From assembly GCA_022823465.1 (NCBI GenBank), contig JAJEHX010000049.1, forward strand, positions 1 through 33,039: 33,039 nucleotides of DNA, in the 5' to 3' direction. Below, piece by piece: positions 1-8,922 of the stretch. The translations under genes were made by a program, and so were the position numbers. The first letter of the stretch is position 1. Every line of letters starts with the position of its first letter. This DNA is from Candidatus Latescibacterota bacterium (lineage in GTDB: Bacteria; JAAXHH01). The notes beneath the pieces are model-generated. The model saw nothing but the letters and a program-made list of their open reading frames with translations, was not told the origin of the DNA and did no database searches.

Positions 1-2752
1 CTCTCGTCCCGTTGAAATGCGTGTCGGGCGCGGGCGTAATGGGATCTCCGAAGGAATCCAACGATGGGTTCTGCAGCAAGTCGAGATCCTCCCATACAGT
101 CCCAAATCCCAAGGCATGCCCAATCTCATGCGATACCAGATCCTGGAAGGCTACCGTCGTGAAGTCATCCAGATCATCTGAATCCAGCACCAAAACTGAC
201 AATGATGGCAGCTGAGAAGGAGATCTCTTAAAGACCGGTCCCGCGTATCCCAATAACCCCTCTTCGCCGTCAATCGACGTCATTTGCACGTAGAGCCTCA
301 GGTCGTCGACGTAACCGAATATCTTCTCATCGCTGCCATTTTCGAAAAGGTCGTCTATGTCGTCCCCATCATATGGGAGATCATCCCAGTACAGATATTC
401 ATCGTCGAGATCAGAAGTGATAATGCTCTCCCAGCGTTCAACCGCGGCATCGAAAGCCATCCTGTAAGCCCCGACAGGCTGCTCACCTACCCAGACAACT
501 TCCATATCAAAGGTATCGGGATCAGGCTCATCCACAAGTCTCCACTGCTCGAAATCCTGGAACGACCCTCCGTCGCAACTGTAACGCGTGGTGCCTCTTT
601 CCGGCTGGGCGAACAGCAGTTCAACCGCGCACGAGTCTATGGATACACCTTCATCATATGTAAGAGTCAGTACGCCGGTTCCGGAACTGGAATCCCCGAG
701 CGCATAAGCGTAGTTGCCCTCGTATTCACCGGTCTGGGTAAACCGTCCGCCAGAATCGAACTCGAGATAGTAAGATTCCACCGAGAGGATCTCTCCGGAA
801 ACGAGTGCGTCAAATGCATCCTGATCGACTGGCGCGCTGCCAGGAGTTCCACCGACGCAGTATGTGGCACGGCTGAAACCGATACTGCTGATCCAGGCCT
901 GGAATTCATCGGTCCGCGGCACACATACCGATGTCTCCTGTAGATACAGCCGGGTGAGGTTGACCAACTGAGTCATTTCAGTCGGCAACTGGCCCGAAAG
1001 ATCGTTCCACGACAGGTCAAGGCTCACCAAGTCGGTCAACTGTCCCAGTTCCGGCGGAATCTCTCCAGAGAAGTCGTTATCGGAAAGGTCAAGGTCTGTC
1101 AGGCTGGTCAGGCTGCCCAGTTCCGGGGGTAGTTCGCCCAGCAGGTCATTGTATTCAAGACTCAGCGTTGTAAGACCGGTCAATTGTCCCAGTTCCTGTG
1201 GGAGACGGCCAGCCAGGTTGTTGAAATCCAGGACAATACCCGTCACGACGCTCCCGTCTTCGCTGGTGGACACCCCGTACCATGATTCAACAGGCTCTTC
1301 ACTCAACCAGTTGGTGCTGACATGCCAATCCGGGCCGCCCGTTGCATTATAGAAAGCGATCAGTGCTTCCCTTGCCGTTGGGAGACTGGCAAACTGGTTA
1401 CCGGACAGATTGAGCCTCTGCAAGTTGGGCAGGCTTAACACAACGAACGGGATTTCACCGGACAACATATTGTTGCTGAGATCAAGCGTCACGAGACTGG
1501 CAAGTTTGCCAAGTTCTGAGGGGATAACACCGGACAACTCGTTCTCGCTTAAATCCATAGTCAGAAGATCGGTGAGATTGCCCAATGAGGCCGGTACGGT
1601 GCCGTTCAAATTGTTTTCTTCGAGCACCAGACTGTCTACACGTCCCTCGGAATTCACACTGACCCCGAACCAGGATTCCAGCGGTTCCCCGGTCAGCCAG
1701 TTGGTGCTGGTTTTCCAACTTGTTCCACCAGTTGAATTGTACAATGCAATCAGGACATTTCGATCAAGGACCGTGTCGTCTCCACAACTGACAACGCCGT
1801 TCTTGTTTACTATACCTTCAAGCCAGTCCCGAAACGTGGTGTCGTTCGGTGCGCATAGGAGCGTCCCCTCCAGAGACAGTGTTACCAGAGAGTCGAGATC
1901 GGTGAACGAATCGGGCAGCGGTCCCGTGAGTTCCGCATTTCCTTGCAGAGACAGTTCCTGTAGACTGCTCAGGTTGCCAAGTTCTGCAGGTATTTCGCCC
2001 GACAGCAGGTTGTTGTTGAGCCTTAACGTCTCCAGTTTGGACAGCTTACCCAGAGCGGCAGGGATCCCGCCGGTCAACGCGTTCTCGGATAAGTCCAGGT
2101 ATTGGAGATCGCTCAGGTTGCCCAGTGCCGCCGGAATCTTACCGGTCAACTGGTTGTTGGACAAGTCCAGCCGGGTAAGGCCCGACGCGCTCGATCTGGA
2201 TTGAAAACCATCCGCGTGACCGTTGGATCCGACGGAAAGCCCGTGCCACTCGCCAACAGGCAAGTCATTCAGCCAGTTCGTGCTGTTCGTCCAGTTCTCA
2301 CCACCCGTAGCATCATATAGCGCCTGAAGCGCCGCCCTGCCTGGATTGGAAACCGTCACCTTTGCGTTGCCCTGGACCTGGCCGGAAGTGGCTGTGACAA
2401 CCGCGGTACCGAAACCGACGGCGCGGACGAGCCCCTCTGCGTCTACGGTTACCACGGCATCGTTCCTGCTGAGCCATGTGACACCGGCGCCGGAAATGAC
2501 CTTGCCGTTCTGATCATTAACCGATGCGGTAAGGGATACCGTCTGGTCTATCGCTCCAAGATCGGTGGATTCAGGGGTGACACGCACTTTGTGCGGTCTT
2601 GCCGAAGTCGTCCCAGTCGGATTGTCTCTGCCGCAAGTAGTTACAACCAGTAGCCAGACGGGAAGAACGAGCACTGCCGCCAAGCACCAGTGCTTCCCAC
2701 CGAGAATCGGATCCTTGCCCGCACCGGGCCAAAAAAAACGTACAGGTCGCAT
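1..2752 (-). CDS. LRR/Big2 surface lipoprotein with leishmanolysin-like metalloprotease domain (partial)
   Basis: An unbroken frame of 917 codons runs off the left edge, so the C-terminus is missing. The ATG at 2752 has GGGAG about 7 nt upstream. A hydrophobic stretch (about 24-38) ends in VVTTC, suggesting lipidation at Cys40, although Thr at -1 is not ideal for a lipobox. Residues about 56-138 read as a bacterial Ig-like Big2 domain. Three leucine-rich-repeat blocks start near 139, 332 and 461. Each opens with a cap of the form ALxALYxATGGxxW..STNWL and continues with repeats of the LTGxIPxxLGNLxxL type. After about 610 comes a beta-rich region, then HEIGHALGFG at 875-884. This is an HExxH zinc site in the style of M8/leishmanolysin; residue 885 is Thr, so it is not the short metzincin HExxHxxGxxH. 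The third ligand would lie nearby or outside the window. A cell-surface role in adhesion or proteolysis is inferred. Confidence 0.85.
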   Translation of the reverse strand, partial: MRPVRFFWPGAGKDPILGGKHWCLAAVLVLPVWLLVVTTCGRDNPTGTTSARPHKVRVTPESTDLGAIDQTVSLTASVNDQNGKVISGAGVTWLSRNDAVVTVDAEGLVRAVGFGTAVVTATSGQVQGNAKVTVSNPGRAALQALYDATGGENWTNSTNWLNDLPVGEWHGLSVGSNGHADGFQSRSSASGLTRLDLSNNQLTGKIPAALGNLSDLQYLDLSENALTGGIPAALGKLSKLETLRLNNNLLSGEIPAELGNLSSLQELSLQGNAELTGPLPDSFTDLDSLVTLSLEGTLLCAPNDTTFRDWLEGIVNKNGVVSCGDDTVLDRNVLIALYNSTGGTSWKTSTNWLTGEPLESWFGVSVNSEGRVDSLVLEENNLNGTVPASLGNLTDLLTMDLSENELSGVIPSELGKLASLVTLDLSNNMLSGEIPFVVLSLPNLQRLNLSGNQFASLPTAREALIAFYNATGGPDWHVSTNWLSEEPVESWYGVSTSEDGSVVTGIVLDFNNLAGRLPQELGQLTGLTTLSLEYNDLLGELPPELGSLTSLTDLDLSDNDFSGEIPPELGQLTDLVSLDLSWNDLSGQLPTEMTQLVNLTRLYLQETSVCVPRTDEFQAWISSIGFSRATYCVGGTPGSAPVDQDAFDALVSGEILSVESYYLEFDSGGRFTQTGEYEGNYAYALGDSSSGTGVLTLTYDEGVSIDSCAVELLFAQPERGTTRYSCDGGSFQDFEQWRLVDEPDPDTFDMEVVWVGEQPVGAYRMAFDAAVERWESIITSDLDDEYLYWDDLPYDGDDIDDLFENGSDEKIFGYVDDLRLYVQMTSIDGEEGLLGYAGPVFKRSPSQLPSLSVLVLDSDDLDDFTTVAFQDLVSHEIGHALGFGTVWEDLDLLQNPSLDSFGDPITPAPDTHFNGTR

Positions 2753-3101
2753 GGTTCTGCTCCCGATTCAATTCAAAGGTGTTTTCGAACCAATGATCCA
2801 ATCTCCCCTACGGAACATTGACTCATCCGGTCGGGTGACAGCCAGTACCAGTATGCAAACACATACCGAGGCGGCTTTACTCAATCAGAACAGTTTTTGT
2901 TACGATAGATTCAGTATCGAGCAGAACGGTACAAATCGTACTCTACTACTGTGAACGGTCAGCCTTCAAACAGAACAGAAATGTAACCGGATCGCTGCAG
3001 TGTAGAACGTCCCGGTGGGAAGGCCAACGGGGAGGATATAACTCCGGTACTTATCTGAATTGCGAATGAATGTCAATTTAGATTTTAAATCAATCCATTC
3101 A
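2753..3101. other. Intergenic region between the LRR protein and the S1/P1 nuclease
   Basis: This gap of about 350 bp lies upstream of the minus-strand LRR gene and downstream of the minus-strand nuclease gene, so it should carry the LRR promoter. The part near 3060-3100 is AT-rich. I see no convincing -35/-10 pair, no terminator hairpin with a T-tract and no credible small gene. Confidence 0.5.
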
Positions 3102-3908
3102 CTAACGCTCGTCAAGGTCCGCCATGAACACGTCGTTCAGCAGTCCGCTCAGCCGGATGCCGGCCTGCAGCAGCCTGAGCTTGACGCCGTCGGCATGCTT
3201 GAAGATGTAGGCGTATCCCAGGTACGGCGTCTTGTCGGAACGGGATCCGCCGTAGTCGTACACGGCCGGGAGCATGCTGCGCGACTCCCGCACCCAGTCC
3301 CATACGGTGGACCGGCGCCACGCGGCGATCTCACCGGGTTCCGCGTGCCCGAAGAAACGGACCCACTCCGTGAAGCTCAGCCGCTGGTACTCGACGAGGT
3401 TTTCGTCCCATACGGTATGGAGGTTGGTGCTTTCACCAAACCAGCGGACGCGGATATCGTTGCCGCCGCGGTCGCTGGCATAGCCCGCGTGGAGCGGCTG
3501 GTGGATGTCGCCCACCAGGTGCACCAGGAATCTCAACGCGTCCACCCGTTCCTTCCTTCCCGCCTCCCGATCCCTAAGAACGCCTTCGAATCGCTGGATG
3601 GCATCTACCACGTCGCCGCGCGAACTTCTTCGGGCGCTTTCGGGGGCCTGGCCGGGCGGCACGTTGATGTAGTGCCAGGGCGATGCATGGCGCCAGGAAG
3701 GGTCGGACTTGATCTCGTCGGCCCAGGTGCTGATCTGCGCCAGCGAAGCGCGCCCCACGAGTTCCGCGATGCCCTTGCGGGCCGCTTCCGTGAGATGGTT
3801 TTCGGCGATCTGGCCCACGATGCGGTGGCCGTTAGGCCCCCAGGCCGCAACGGACGAAGACCAGCACGACAGGAAGACCGACGCGATCAGGATGCGAATT
3901 ACGGGCAT
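3102..3908 (-). CDS. S1/P1-type zinc nuclease, secreted
   Basis: A 268-residue protein of the S1/P1 nuclease family, which cleaves single-stranded nucleic acids (and often has 3'-nucleotidase activity) with a trinuclear zinc centre. The signal peptide (about 1-22) ends in VAA before Trp23. The mature N-terminal Trp is itself a zinc ligand in this family. The expected ligand pattern is visible: W23, H28 (GPNGHRIV), D64, H79 (PWHYIN), H130 and D134 plus H140 (LVHLVGDIHQPLH), H164 and D168 (NLHTVWDE). The length is normal for the family. AGGAGAG lies 6 nt before the ATG. It sits 21 bp downstream of the sulfatase on the same strand, suggesting co-transcription. It is probably periplasmic or secreted and may scavenge phosphate or nucleotides. 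Confidence 0.93.
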   Translation of the reverse strand: MPVIRILIASVFLSCWSSSVAAWGPNGHRIVGQIAENHLTEAARKGIAELVGRASLAQISTWADEIKSDPSWRHASPWHYINVPPGQAPESARRSSRGDVVDAIQRFEGVLRDREAGRKERVDALRFLVHLVGDIHQPLHAGYASDRGGNDIRVRWFGESTNLHTVWDENLVEYQRLSFTEWVRFFGHAEPGEIAAWRRSTVWDWVRESRSMLPAVYDYGGSRSDKTPYLGYAYIFKHADGVKLRLLQAGIRLSGLLNDVFMADLDER

Positions 3909-3929
3909 GAGTTACTCTCCTGCGTTTAT

Positions 3930-5417
3930 TCAGGGCACATAGGACGAGCCCGTATCCACGGGCGGCGGCGGCCAGTGCAGGCCCCGCTGGCCGGACAGGC
4001 CTCGGTTGGGCGGCAGCGTGTATTCGCGATCCGGCAGGCCGGTCAATTGTCCGTTTTGGATCCATGCCGGGTCCAGGTCGGCCATCTCCTCCACCAGCCG
4101 ACCCTTCAGCCGGCGCATGATCCCGGCGTGTTCCGGCGAATCCGATAAATCGGAACGCTCTTCCGGATCTTCTTCCAGGTCGAACAACTGGAACCGGTTG
4201 CCCACAGGATAGTAGATCAGCTTGTACCTTCCGCCGTGCATCATGCGCGTGGCCTGGGCGTTTTCCCCGCATTCTCCGTAAAGGTACTCCCGTTTCTCGT
4301 CGCCCGCCATGGATAGGCCTTCGACCGTATCCGGGACGTCGATCCCCGCCAGATCGAGCAGCGTGGGCATCACGTCCTGCCAGCCCACGAGCCGGCCGTC
4401 GACGCGGTTGTGACCGACCCGGTCATCGCCGGCCCGGCCCACGAGTATCATGGGCACGTTGGCCGACTGTTCGTAGTAGAGTCTCTTTGCCCAGAGGCCG
4501 TGAACGCCCAGCATGTCGCCGTGATCGGCCGTAAACAGCACGATCGTGTTGTCGACCAGGCCTTCCTCCCGCAACGTGCCGATCACCACGCGCAACTGGT
4601 GGTCTATATGGGTGCACAGGGCGTAGAAAGCGCGCCTCGCCCAGGCGATCTGGCTGTCGCTCAGCCCGCCGAACCGTCCCCGGACCGCCTTCAGCGCATA
4701 GGGCAGGTTGTCGGGATCCCGGGCCCAGTCGCCGAAGTACGGCTCGCCGGGATCCTCGTCGCGGTACAGGTCCAGGTAGCACTGAAGCGGGGTCAGCGGA
4801 GGATGGGGATGGCAATAGGACAGGTACCAGAATCCCGGTCGCGTGGGATCGCGCCTGCGTATCATTCGCGCCATCTGGTGCGTGGTCCAGTTGGTCACGT
4901 GCATGGCCTCTGGCAGGTGCCAGGGGCGCTGGCCGTATTCGTTATTGCTCATGCCGTGCGTGAACGCTTCCCCCGCATATCCGCCGTCACCAAGAAAGGC
5001 CTCGTAATCGTCCAGAGCGCCGATATTCGGTCGGCCCTCTTCGGCCAGGACGACATCATCGAATCCGATCCGGTCCCGCTGCGGGTACACGTGGAGCTTG
5101 CCCACCGCGTAGGCCTGGTATCCGTTGTCCCTGAAGGTCTGTGCCATGGTAGGGACCGGCGGCATGGGATTGTCGACCATGAACGTCCGGTCGCCGTGGG
5201 TTGCCGTCGTCGTGCCAGTCATGAGCGTCCTTCGGGCGGGAATGCATACCGGACACTCGCTGTAGGCGCGGTTGAAACGAACGCCGCTTCGAGCCAGTGT
5301 ATCCAGGGTCGGCGTCTGGATCACGGGGTGGCCCGCGTGGCCGAAGAGCGTGCCGGGCCAGTGGTCTGTACAGACGAGCAGGACGTGTGGTCGGGACGGC
5401 ATGTTTCTCCCGGGCAT
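3930..5417 (-). CDS. Type I sulfatase (formylglycine-dependent)
   Basis: A 495-residue alkaline-phosphatase-fold sulfatase that would hydrolyse a sulfate ester. The signature C58-I-P-A-R62 fits CxPxR, so Cys58 would be converted to formylglycine by a formylglycine-generating enzyme, which is not encoded in this window. N-terminal metal ligands are in VLLVCTDHW (D18). The distal site is FTADHGDMLG, followed by the WAKR lysine. No signal peptide is visible, so it may act in the cytoplasm or rely on another export route; the substrate cannot be told from sequence. A second in-frame ATG at 5402 (Met6) has GGGAGA just upstream and may be the true start. The S1/P1 nuclease follows 21 bp downstream. 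The gene is divergent from the ars operon. Confidence 0.92.
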   Translation of the reverse strand: MPGRNMPSRPHVLLVCTDHWPGTLFGHAGHPVIQTPTLDTLARSGVRFNRAYSECPVCIPARRTLMTGTTTATHGDRTFMVDNPMPPVPTMAQTFRDNGYQAYAVGKLHVYPQRDRIGFDDVVLAEEGRPNIGALDDYEAFLGDGGYAGEAFTHGMSNNEYGQRPWHLPEAMHVTNWTTHQMARMIRRRDPTRPGFWYLSYCHPHPPLTPLQCYLDLYRDEDPGEPYFGDWARDPDNLPYALKAVRGRFGGLSDSQIAWARRAFYALCTHIDHQLRVVIGTLREEGLVDNTIVLFTADHGDMLGVHGLWAKRLYYEQSANVPMILVGRAGDDRVGHNRVDGRLVGWQDVMPTLLDLAGIDVPDTVEGLSMAGDEKREYLYGECGENAQATRMMHGGRYKLIYYPVGNRFQLFDLEEDPEERSDLSDSPEHAGIMRRLKGRLVEEMADLDPAWIQNGQLTGLPDREYTLPPNRGLSGQRGLHWPPPPVDTGSSYVP

Positions 5418-5578
5418 GGGTTGATCAGAACGTGTTCGTCGTCCATCGCGCCATGCTCAGTCCGGTCGTTTCATCGACGCGTAAGGACGTGCAAGGACGC
5501 GGACTCACCTGTCTCAATATACACCCCCCGGCGCTCGATGTCCAAGACTTCCAGTGTAACCCGGTCGCCTCATTTCTA

Positions 5579-5606
5579 TTGACAAACCGAATTATATCCT
5601 TATATT
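5579..5606 (+). promoter_or_regulatory. Sigma-70-like promoter of the ars operon
   Basis: TTGACA at 5579-5584 is a perfect -35. TATATT at 5601-5606 is a good -10, with a 16-bp spacer. It lies about 50 bp upstream of the ArsR start codon and in one of the few AT-rich patches of the window. The -10 falls inside the palindrome described next. Confidence 0.75.
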
Positions 5607-5619
5607 CGATTATTAGGAT
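5596..5619. promoter_or_regulatory. Probable ArsR operator (24-bp imperfect palindrome)
   Basis: The left half ATCCTTATATTC (5596-5607) and the right half GATTATTAGGAT (5608-5619) match as inverted repeats at 10 of 12 positions. The palindrome covers the -10 box. ArsR/SmtB repressors typically bind such AT-rich 12-2-12-type palindromes and release them on binding metalloid. The location predicts autorepression of the whole operon. Confidence 0.7.
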
Positions 5620-5653
5620 GTAAAACCCGCCGCCTGACGACGGAGATACCGTT

Positions 5654-6082
5654 TTGGACAAGGACGTTGCCGTATTCAAGGCCTGTTCGGACGCGACCCG
5701 CCTGCGTATCCTGTTCCTGTTGACCGAGGGTGAATTGTGCGTCTGCGAAATCATGGCGGTTCTGGACCTTCCGCAGGGCAAGGTCTCGCGTCACGTGGCC
5801 GTTCTGAAACAATACGGTCTGCTCACGGACCGCCGCGACGGGGTGTGGATCTACTATGCCTTGGCCAGAGATTCTTCGATCGCCCTGAAGTACGTGTCGG
5901 TTTATCTTGTCTCGGCCCGTCAGGTTCACGACCGGGTCCTGGCGGACCTGGAGCGGTTGCGTGGACTGGTCAGCCAGGGTAAAATCTGCGTGCCCCGGCC
6001 GTCCATGGCCCAACTCCAGGTGGACGATCGCGAAGATCCGCATGTACACGGCCAGTCCCTGCCCGTACGGGAAGCGCAGTGA
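5654..6082 (+). CDS. arsR: ArsR-family metalloid-responsive repressor
   Basis: A 142-residue winged-helix protein. The motif ELCVCEI (Cys29, Cys31) at the start of the DNA-binding region is the arsenite-sensing site of classical ArsR proteins. Residues about 38-55 (LPQGKVSRHVAVLKQYGLL) form the recognition helix-turn-helix, followed by the wing DRRDGVWIYYAL. The start is TTG at 5654 with GGAGA 8 nt upstream; no better start is present. The tail after about 110 is longer than in short ArsR proteins and ends in a polar segment. The stop overlaps the next start codon by 4 nt (GTGA). It should repress its own operon from the palindrome at 5596-5619. Confidence 0.92.
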   Translation: MDKDVAVFKACSDATRLRILFLLTEGELCVCEIMAVLDLPQGKVSRHVAVLKQYGLLTDRRDGVWIYYALARDSSIALKYVSVYLVSARQVHDRVLADLERLRGLVSQGKICVPRPSMAQLQVDDREDPHVHGQSLPVREAQ

Positions 6083-6726
6083 ACCGGTCCGCTCAAGATA
6101 CCGTCTTCTACCCCGGTCTCAGCCGCTATCTGCAGGCGCGCCTCGCGGAAACGGACCTGCTACCGGCGGGCCGGGACAAGACGCTGGAACGCGTTTCGGC
6201 GTATATCGCTGATAGAATGAGAAACGGCCAGTCGGCCCGGCTCACCTTTATCTGTACGCATAATTCCCGCAGGAGCCAGATGGCTCAGATCTGGGCACAG
6301 GCCTCGGCGCAGTTCTTCGGATTATCCGGAGTATATACCTTCTCGGGCGGCACGGAAGCCTCGGCCTTCGATCCCAGGGCCGTATCGGCGATGGTTCGGG
6401 CGGGTTTCCGGATCGAACCATGCTCGGCGGAGGACAATCCGGTATACCTCGTTCAATCCGGACCTGAACTCCCTCCCGTACGCGCGTTCTCCAAGGCCTA
6501 CCTGGATCCCCCGAACCCCCGGGACGGATACTGCGCGGTCATGGCCTGTTCGAGCGCCGACCGCGGCTGTCCCGTGATTTCCGGCGCCGACGAGCGCATT
6601 CTCATTCCCTACGAAGACCCGAAAACCTCCGATGGAACGGACCGGGAGACGGCCGTTTACGACGAAAGATGCCGGGAAATCTGCCGGGAGATGGGCTGGC
6701 TGTTCGCAAGGGCCAGCGTCGCATGA
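6079..6726 (+). CDS. Arsenate reductase-like low-molecular-weight phosphatase
   Basis: A 215-residue protein of the LMW protein-tyrosine-phosphatase/ArsC fold. The P-loop is C59-THNSR-R65-S66 (CX5RS), preceded by a hydrophobic strand LTFI. The acid loop is YEDPK (Asp180-Pro181). Cys157 and Cys164 in VMACSSADRGC are candidates for a thiol relay. The first 50 or so residues are a helical extension also seen in a subfamily found beside arsenic genes. It is expected to reduce arsenate to arsenite for the exporter next door; a true tyrosine phosphatase cannot be excluded by sequence alone. It starts with GTG overlapping the arsR stop, implying translational coupling. Confidence 0.85.
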   Translation: MNRSAQDTVFYPGLSRYLQARLAETDLLPAGRDKTLERVSAYIADRMRNGQSARLTFICTHNSRRSQMAQIWAQASAQFFGLSGVYTFSGGTEASAFDPRAVSAMVRAGFRIEPCSAEDNPVYLVQSGPELPPVRAFSKAYLDPPNPRDGYCAVMACSSADRGCPVISGADERILIPYEDPKTSDGTDRETAVYDERCREICREMGWLFARASVA

Positions 6727-6789
6727 CGATCTCGGGATGCACCGCTTAGACCGATATTAGCCCACGATGAACACTGCAGGAGAGGGAAC

Positions 6790-7830
6790 ATGGATTCAAC
6801 GACGAAGCGGCTGTCGGTGCGGGACCGGTACCTGACCCTGTGGATCTTCCTGGCCATGGGCCTGGGGGTCGCACTCGGCGTCGGGGCGCCGGCCGTTCCG
6901 GCTTTGATCCAGCTGGGGCAGGTGGGTACGACCAATCTGCCCATCGCCATCGGGCTCATCCTGATGATGTATCCTCCGCTCGCCAAGGTGAAGTACGAGG
7001 AACTCGGGGACGTGTTCCGGAACGTGCGGATACTCGGAGCGTCCCTGTTCCTGAACTGGGTCGTCGGCCCCATCCTGATGTTCGGACTCGCCGCGCTCTT
7101 CCTGCCGGGACATCCCGAATACATGACGGGCCTGATCCTCATCGGCCTGGCCCGGTGCATCGCCATGGTCATCGTGTGGAACGAACTGGCGAAGGGAAAC
7201 ACGGAGTACGCCGCCGGTCTCGTGGCCTTCAACAGCCTGTTCCAGGTGTTCTTCTACAGCGTGTACGCCTACGTCTTCATCACGGTGCTTCCACCCTATT
7301 TCGGACTGGAAGGCAGCGTCGTACCGGTTACCATCGCCCAGATCGCGGAAAGCGTGTTCATCTACCTGGGCATTCCATTCTTCGGAGGCATGGCGACCCG
7401 CCTGATCCTGTTGCGGCTCAAGGGAAGGCGTTGGTACGAATCGACCTTCATTCCCCGCATCAGCCCCATTACCCTGGCCGCGCTGCTGTTCACCATCGTG
7501 GTCATGTTCAGCCTCAAAGGCGACACAATCGTTGCCATCCCCCTGGACGTGGTCCGGATCGCCTTGCCGCTGCTGGTCTACTTCGTGGTCATGTTCCTGC
7601 TCACTTTCTGGATGGGACGGAAGATCGGCGCGGACTATTCCCGGAACGCCACGCTCTCCTTCACTGCGGCGAGCAACAACTTCGAACTGGCCATCGCCGT
7701 GGCCGTGGCGGTCTTCGGCATCGAATCGGGCGTGGCCTTCGCGGCGGTCATCGGCCCCCTCGTCGAAGTGCCGGTCATGATCGCGCTGGTCAACGTGTCC
7801 CTTCGGTTTCAGAACACGTATAACAGATAA
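6790..7830 (+). CDS. acr3: Acr3-family arsenite efflux transporter
   Basis: A 346-residue protein with about ten transmembrane segments, of normal length for Acr3 (ArsB of the BASS superfamily). Two residues essential in Acr3 are in place: Cys123 in [18 protein letters not shown] (TM4) and Glu326 in [10 protein letters not shown] (TM9). The conserved [18 protein letters not shown] segment is also present. AGGAGAGGG sits just before the ATG. It exports arsenite made by the upstream reductase and completes a three-gene ars operon. The 63-bp gap from the reductase shows no terminator. Confidence 0.96.
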   Translation: MDSTTKRLSVRDRYLTLWIFLAMGLGVALGVGAPAVPALIQLGQVGTTNLPIAIGLILMMYPPLAKVKYEELGDVFRNVRILGASLFLNWVVGPILMFGLAALFLPGHPEYMTGLILIGLARCIAMVIVWNELAKGNTEYAAGLVAFNSLFQVFFYSVYAYVFITVLPPYFGLEGSVVPVTIAQIAESVFIYLGIPFFGGMATRLILLRLKGRRWYESTFIPRISPITLAALLFTIVVMFSLKGDTIVAIPLDVVRIALPLLVYFVVMFLLTFWMGRKIGADYSRNATLSFTAASNNFELAIAVAVAVFGIESGVAFAAVIGPLVEVPVMIALVNVSLRFQNTYNR

Positions 7831-7950
7831 GCCGACCCGGCGCCCCGCGCCCGGCCCTTAACTTAAACGTTGCCCCCGGGCGTTCCGAGGCCGTATAATC
7901 TCGCCCTGCCGTTTCCCCTATCCGCCTGCATCATGTAAAGGCTGGCCCGT

Positions 7951-8835
7951 GTGAGCCACATCGATGAAAACCAGCCGTTGACGACGAGGTCCGTCCTCCT
8001 CGTACTGATGCTGTGTACGCTATGGGGCGGCCTGGTCGTATCGGTCAAGGTGGGACTGGAGGGAATACCGCCGATCCTCCTGGCGGTCCTGCGTTTCGGC
8101 GTCGCCCTGGTGTGCGTCTACACCTGGACGCGTCTGGCCGGCGTCTCCCTGTACGTGGCCCGGGGCGACCGCCTGATCATCGCCGTACCCGCCCTCGTCA
8201 TGGCCGCGCAGATCCTCTTCCTGAACATTGGAGCCGAACGTACCTCGGGAAGCCACGCGGTGCTGTTCATGCAGACCTATCCCTTCGTCGTCGCCGCCAT
8301 CTCGCACTACATCATTCCCGACGACCGCCTCACGGTGATGAAAAACCTCGGACTGGTCTTGGCCGGTGCGGGCATGGCGCTGACCATCTACGATGAAGCG
8401 GGTGGACCCTCGACGCCCCTGGGCGACGTGCTGGTTCTGTTCAGTTCTATCTCCCTGGCCATCCAGATCATGATCAACAAGGTGCTGGTCAGGCGCATTT
8501 CCCCCGTGGCGGTGATCTTCTGGCAGCAGGTGGTCGTACTGCCGATTTTCACGGTGCTCTGGATGTCGACCGAATGGGGCCTGCCGGTCACAATCAACCC
8601 GGCCATCATCGCCGCGATCCTCTACCAGGGCGCCATCGTGGCCGGATTCTGCTTTCTCGTGTGGATCCGGCTGCTTCAGCGTCACAGCGCCACCCAGATC
8701 AGCGCCTTTTTCTTTACGACGCCGCTCTTCGGCGTACTGCTGAGTTGGCTGATCCTCGGCGACCAGGTGACCACTTACCTCACCGGCGGACTGGTACTGC
8801 TGGCGGCCGGACTCTGGGTGGTGAACCGGTATTAG
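7951..8835 (+). CDS. EamA/DMT-superfamily transporter
   Basis: A 294-residue inner-membrane protein with about ten transmembrane helices arranged as two EamA repeats. The first begins at LLVLMLCTLWGGLVVSVKVG, the second near LGDVLVLFSSISLAIQIMINK. The C-terminal ATQISAFFFTTPLFGVLLSWLILGD is typical of the family. The substrate (metabolite or amino-acid exporter) cannot be predicted. The start is GTG at 7951 with only a weak upstream AAAGG. It lies 120 bp after acr3 and could be read from the ars promoter, but is more likely separate. Confidence 0.9.
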   Translation: MSHIDENQPLTTRSVLLVLMLCTLWGGLVVSVKVGLEGIPPILLAVLRFGVALVCVYTWTRLAGVSLYVARGDRLIIAVPALVMAAQILFLNIGAERTSGSHAVLFMQTYPFVVAAISHYIIPDDRLTVMKNLGLVLAGAGMALTIYDEAGGPSTPLGDVLVLFSSISLAIQIMINKVLVRRISPVAVIFWQQVVVLPIFTVLWMSTEWGLPVTINPAIIAAILYQGAIVAGFCFLVWIRLLQRHSATQISAFFFTTPLFGVLLSWLILGDQVTTYLTGGLVLLAAGLWVVNRY

Positions 8836-8922
8836 AGGCAAAACCGCGCTGGATTGGAAGTGATAAACGCGTAATCGAACGGATGCACAGGAACCCCGTA
8901 ACCGAACAAAGGAGAATAAAAG

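Noticed and set aside
284-2204. Plus-strand frames of 219 and 264 codons at the left end
   Set aside because: They are antisense to the LRR protein; their Ser/Leu/Pro periodicity is the reverse of the LRR repeat pattern.
3060-5623. Long plus-strand frames (up to 390 codons) over the nuclease and sulfatase
   Set aside because: They oppose genes with intact active-site motifs and show only shadow-type composition.
7850-7900. GC-rich inverted sequence after acr3 as a terminator
   Set aside because: The arms pair imperfectly and there is no T-tract, so I could not support termination.
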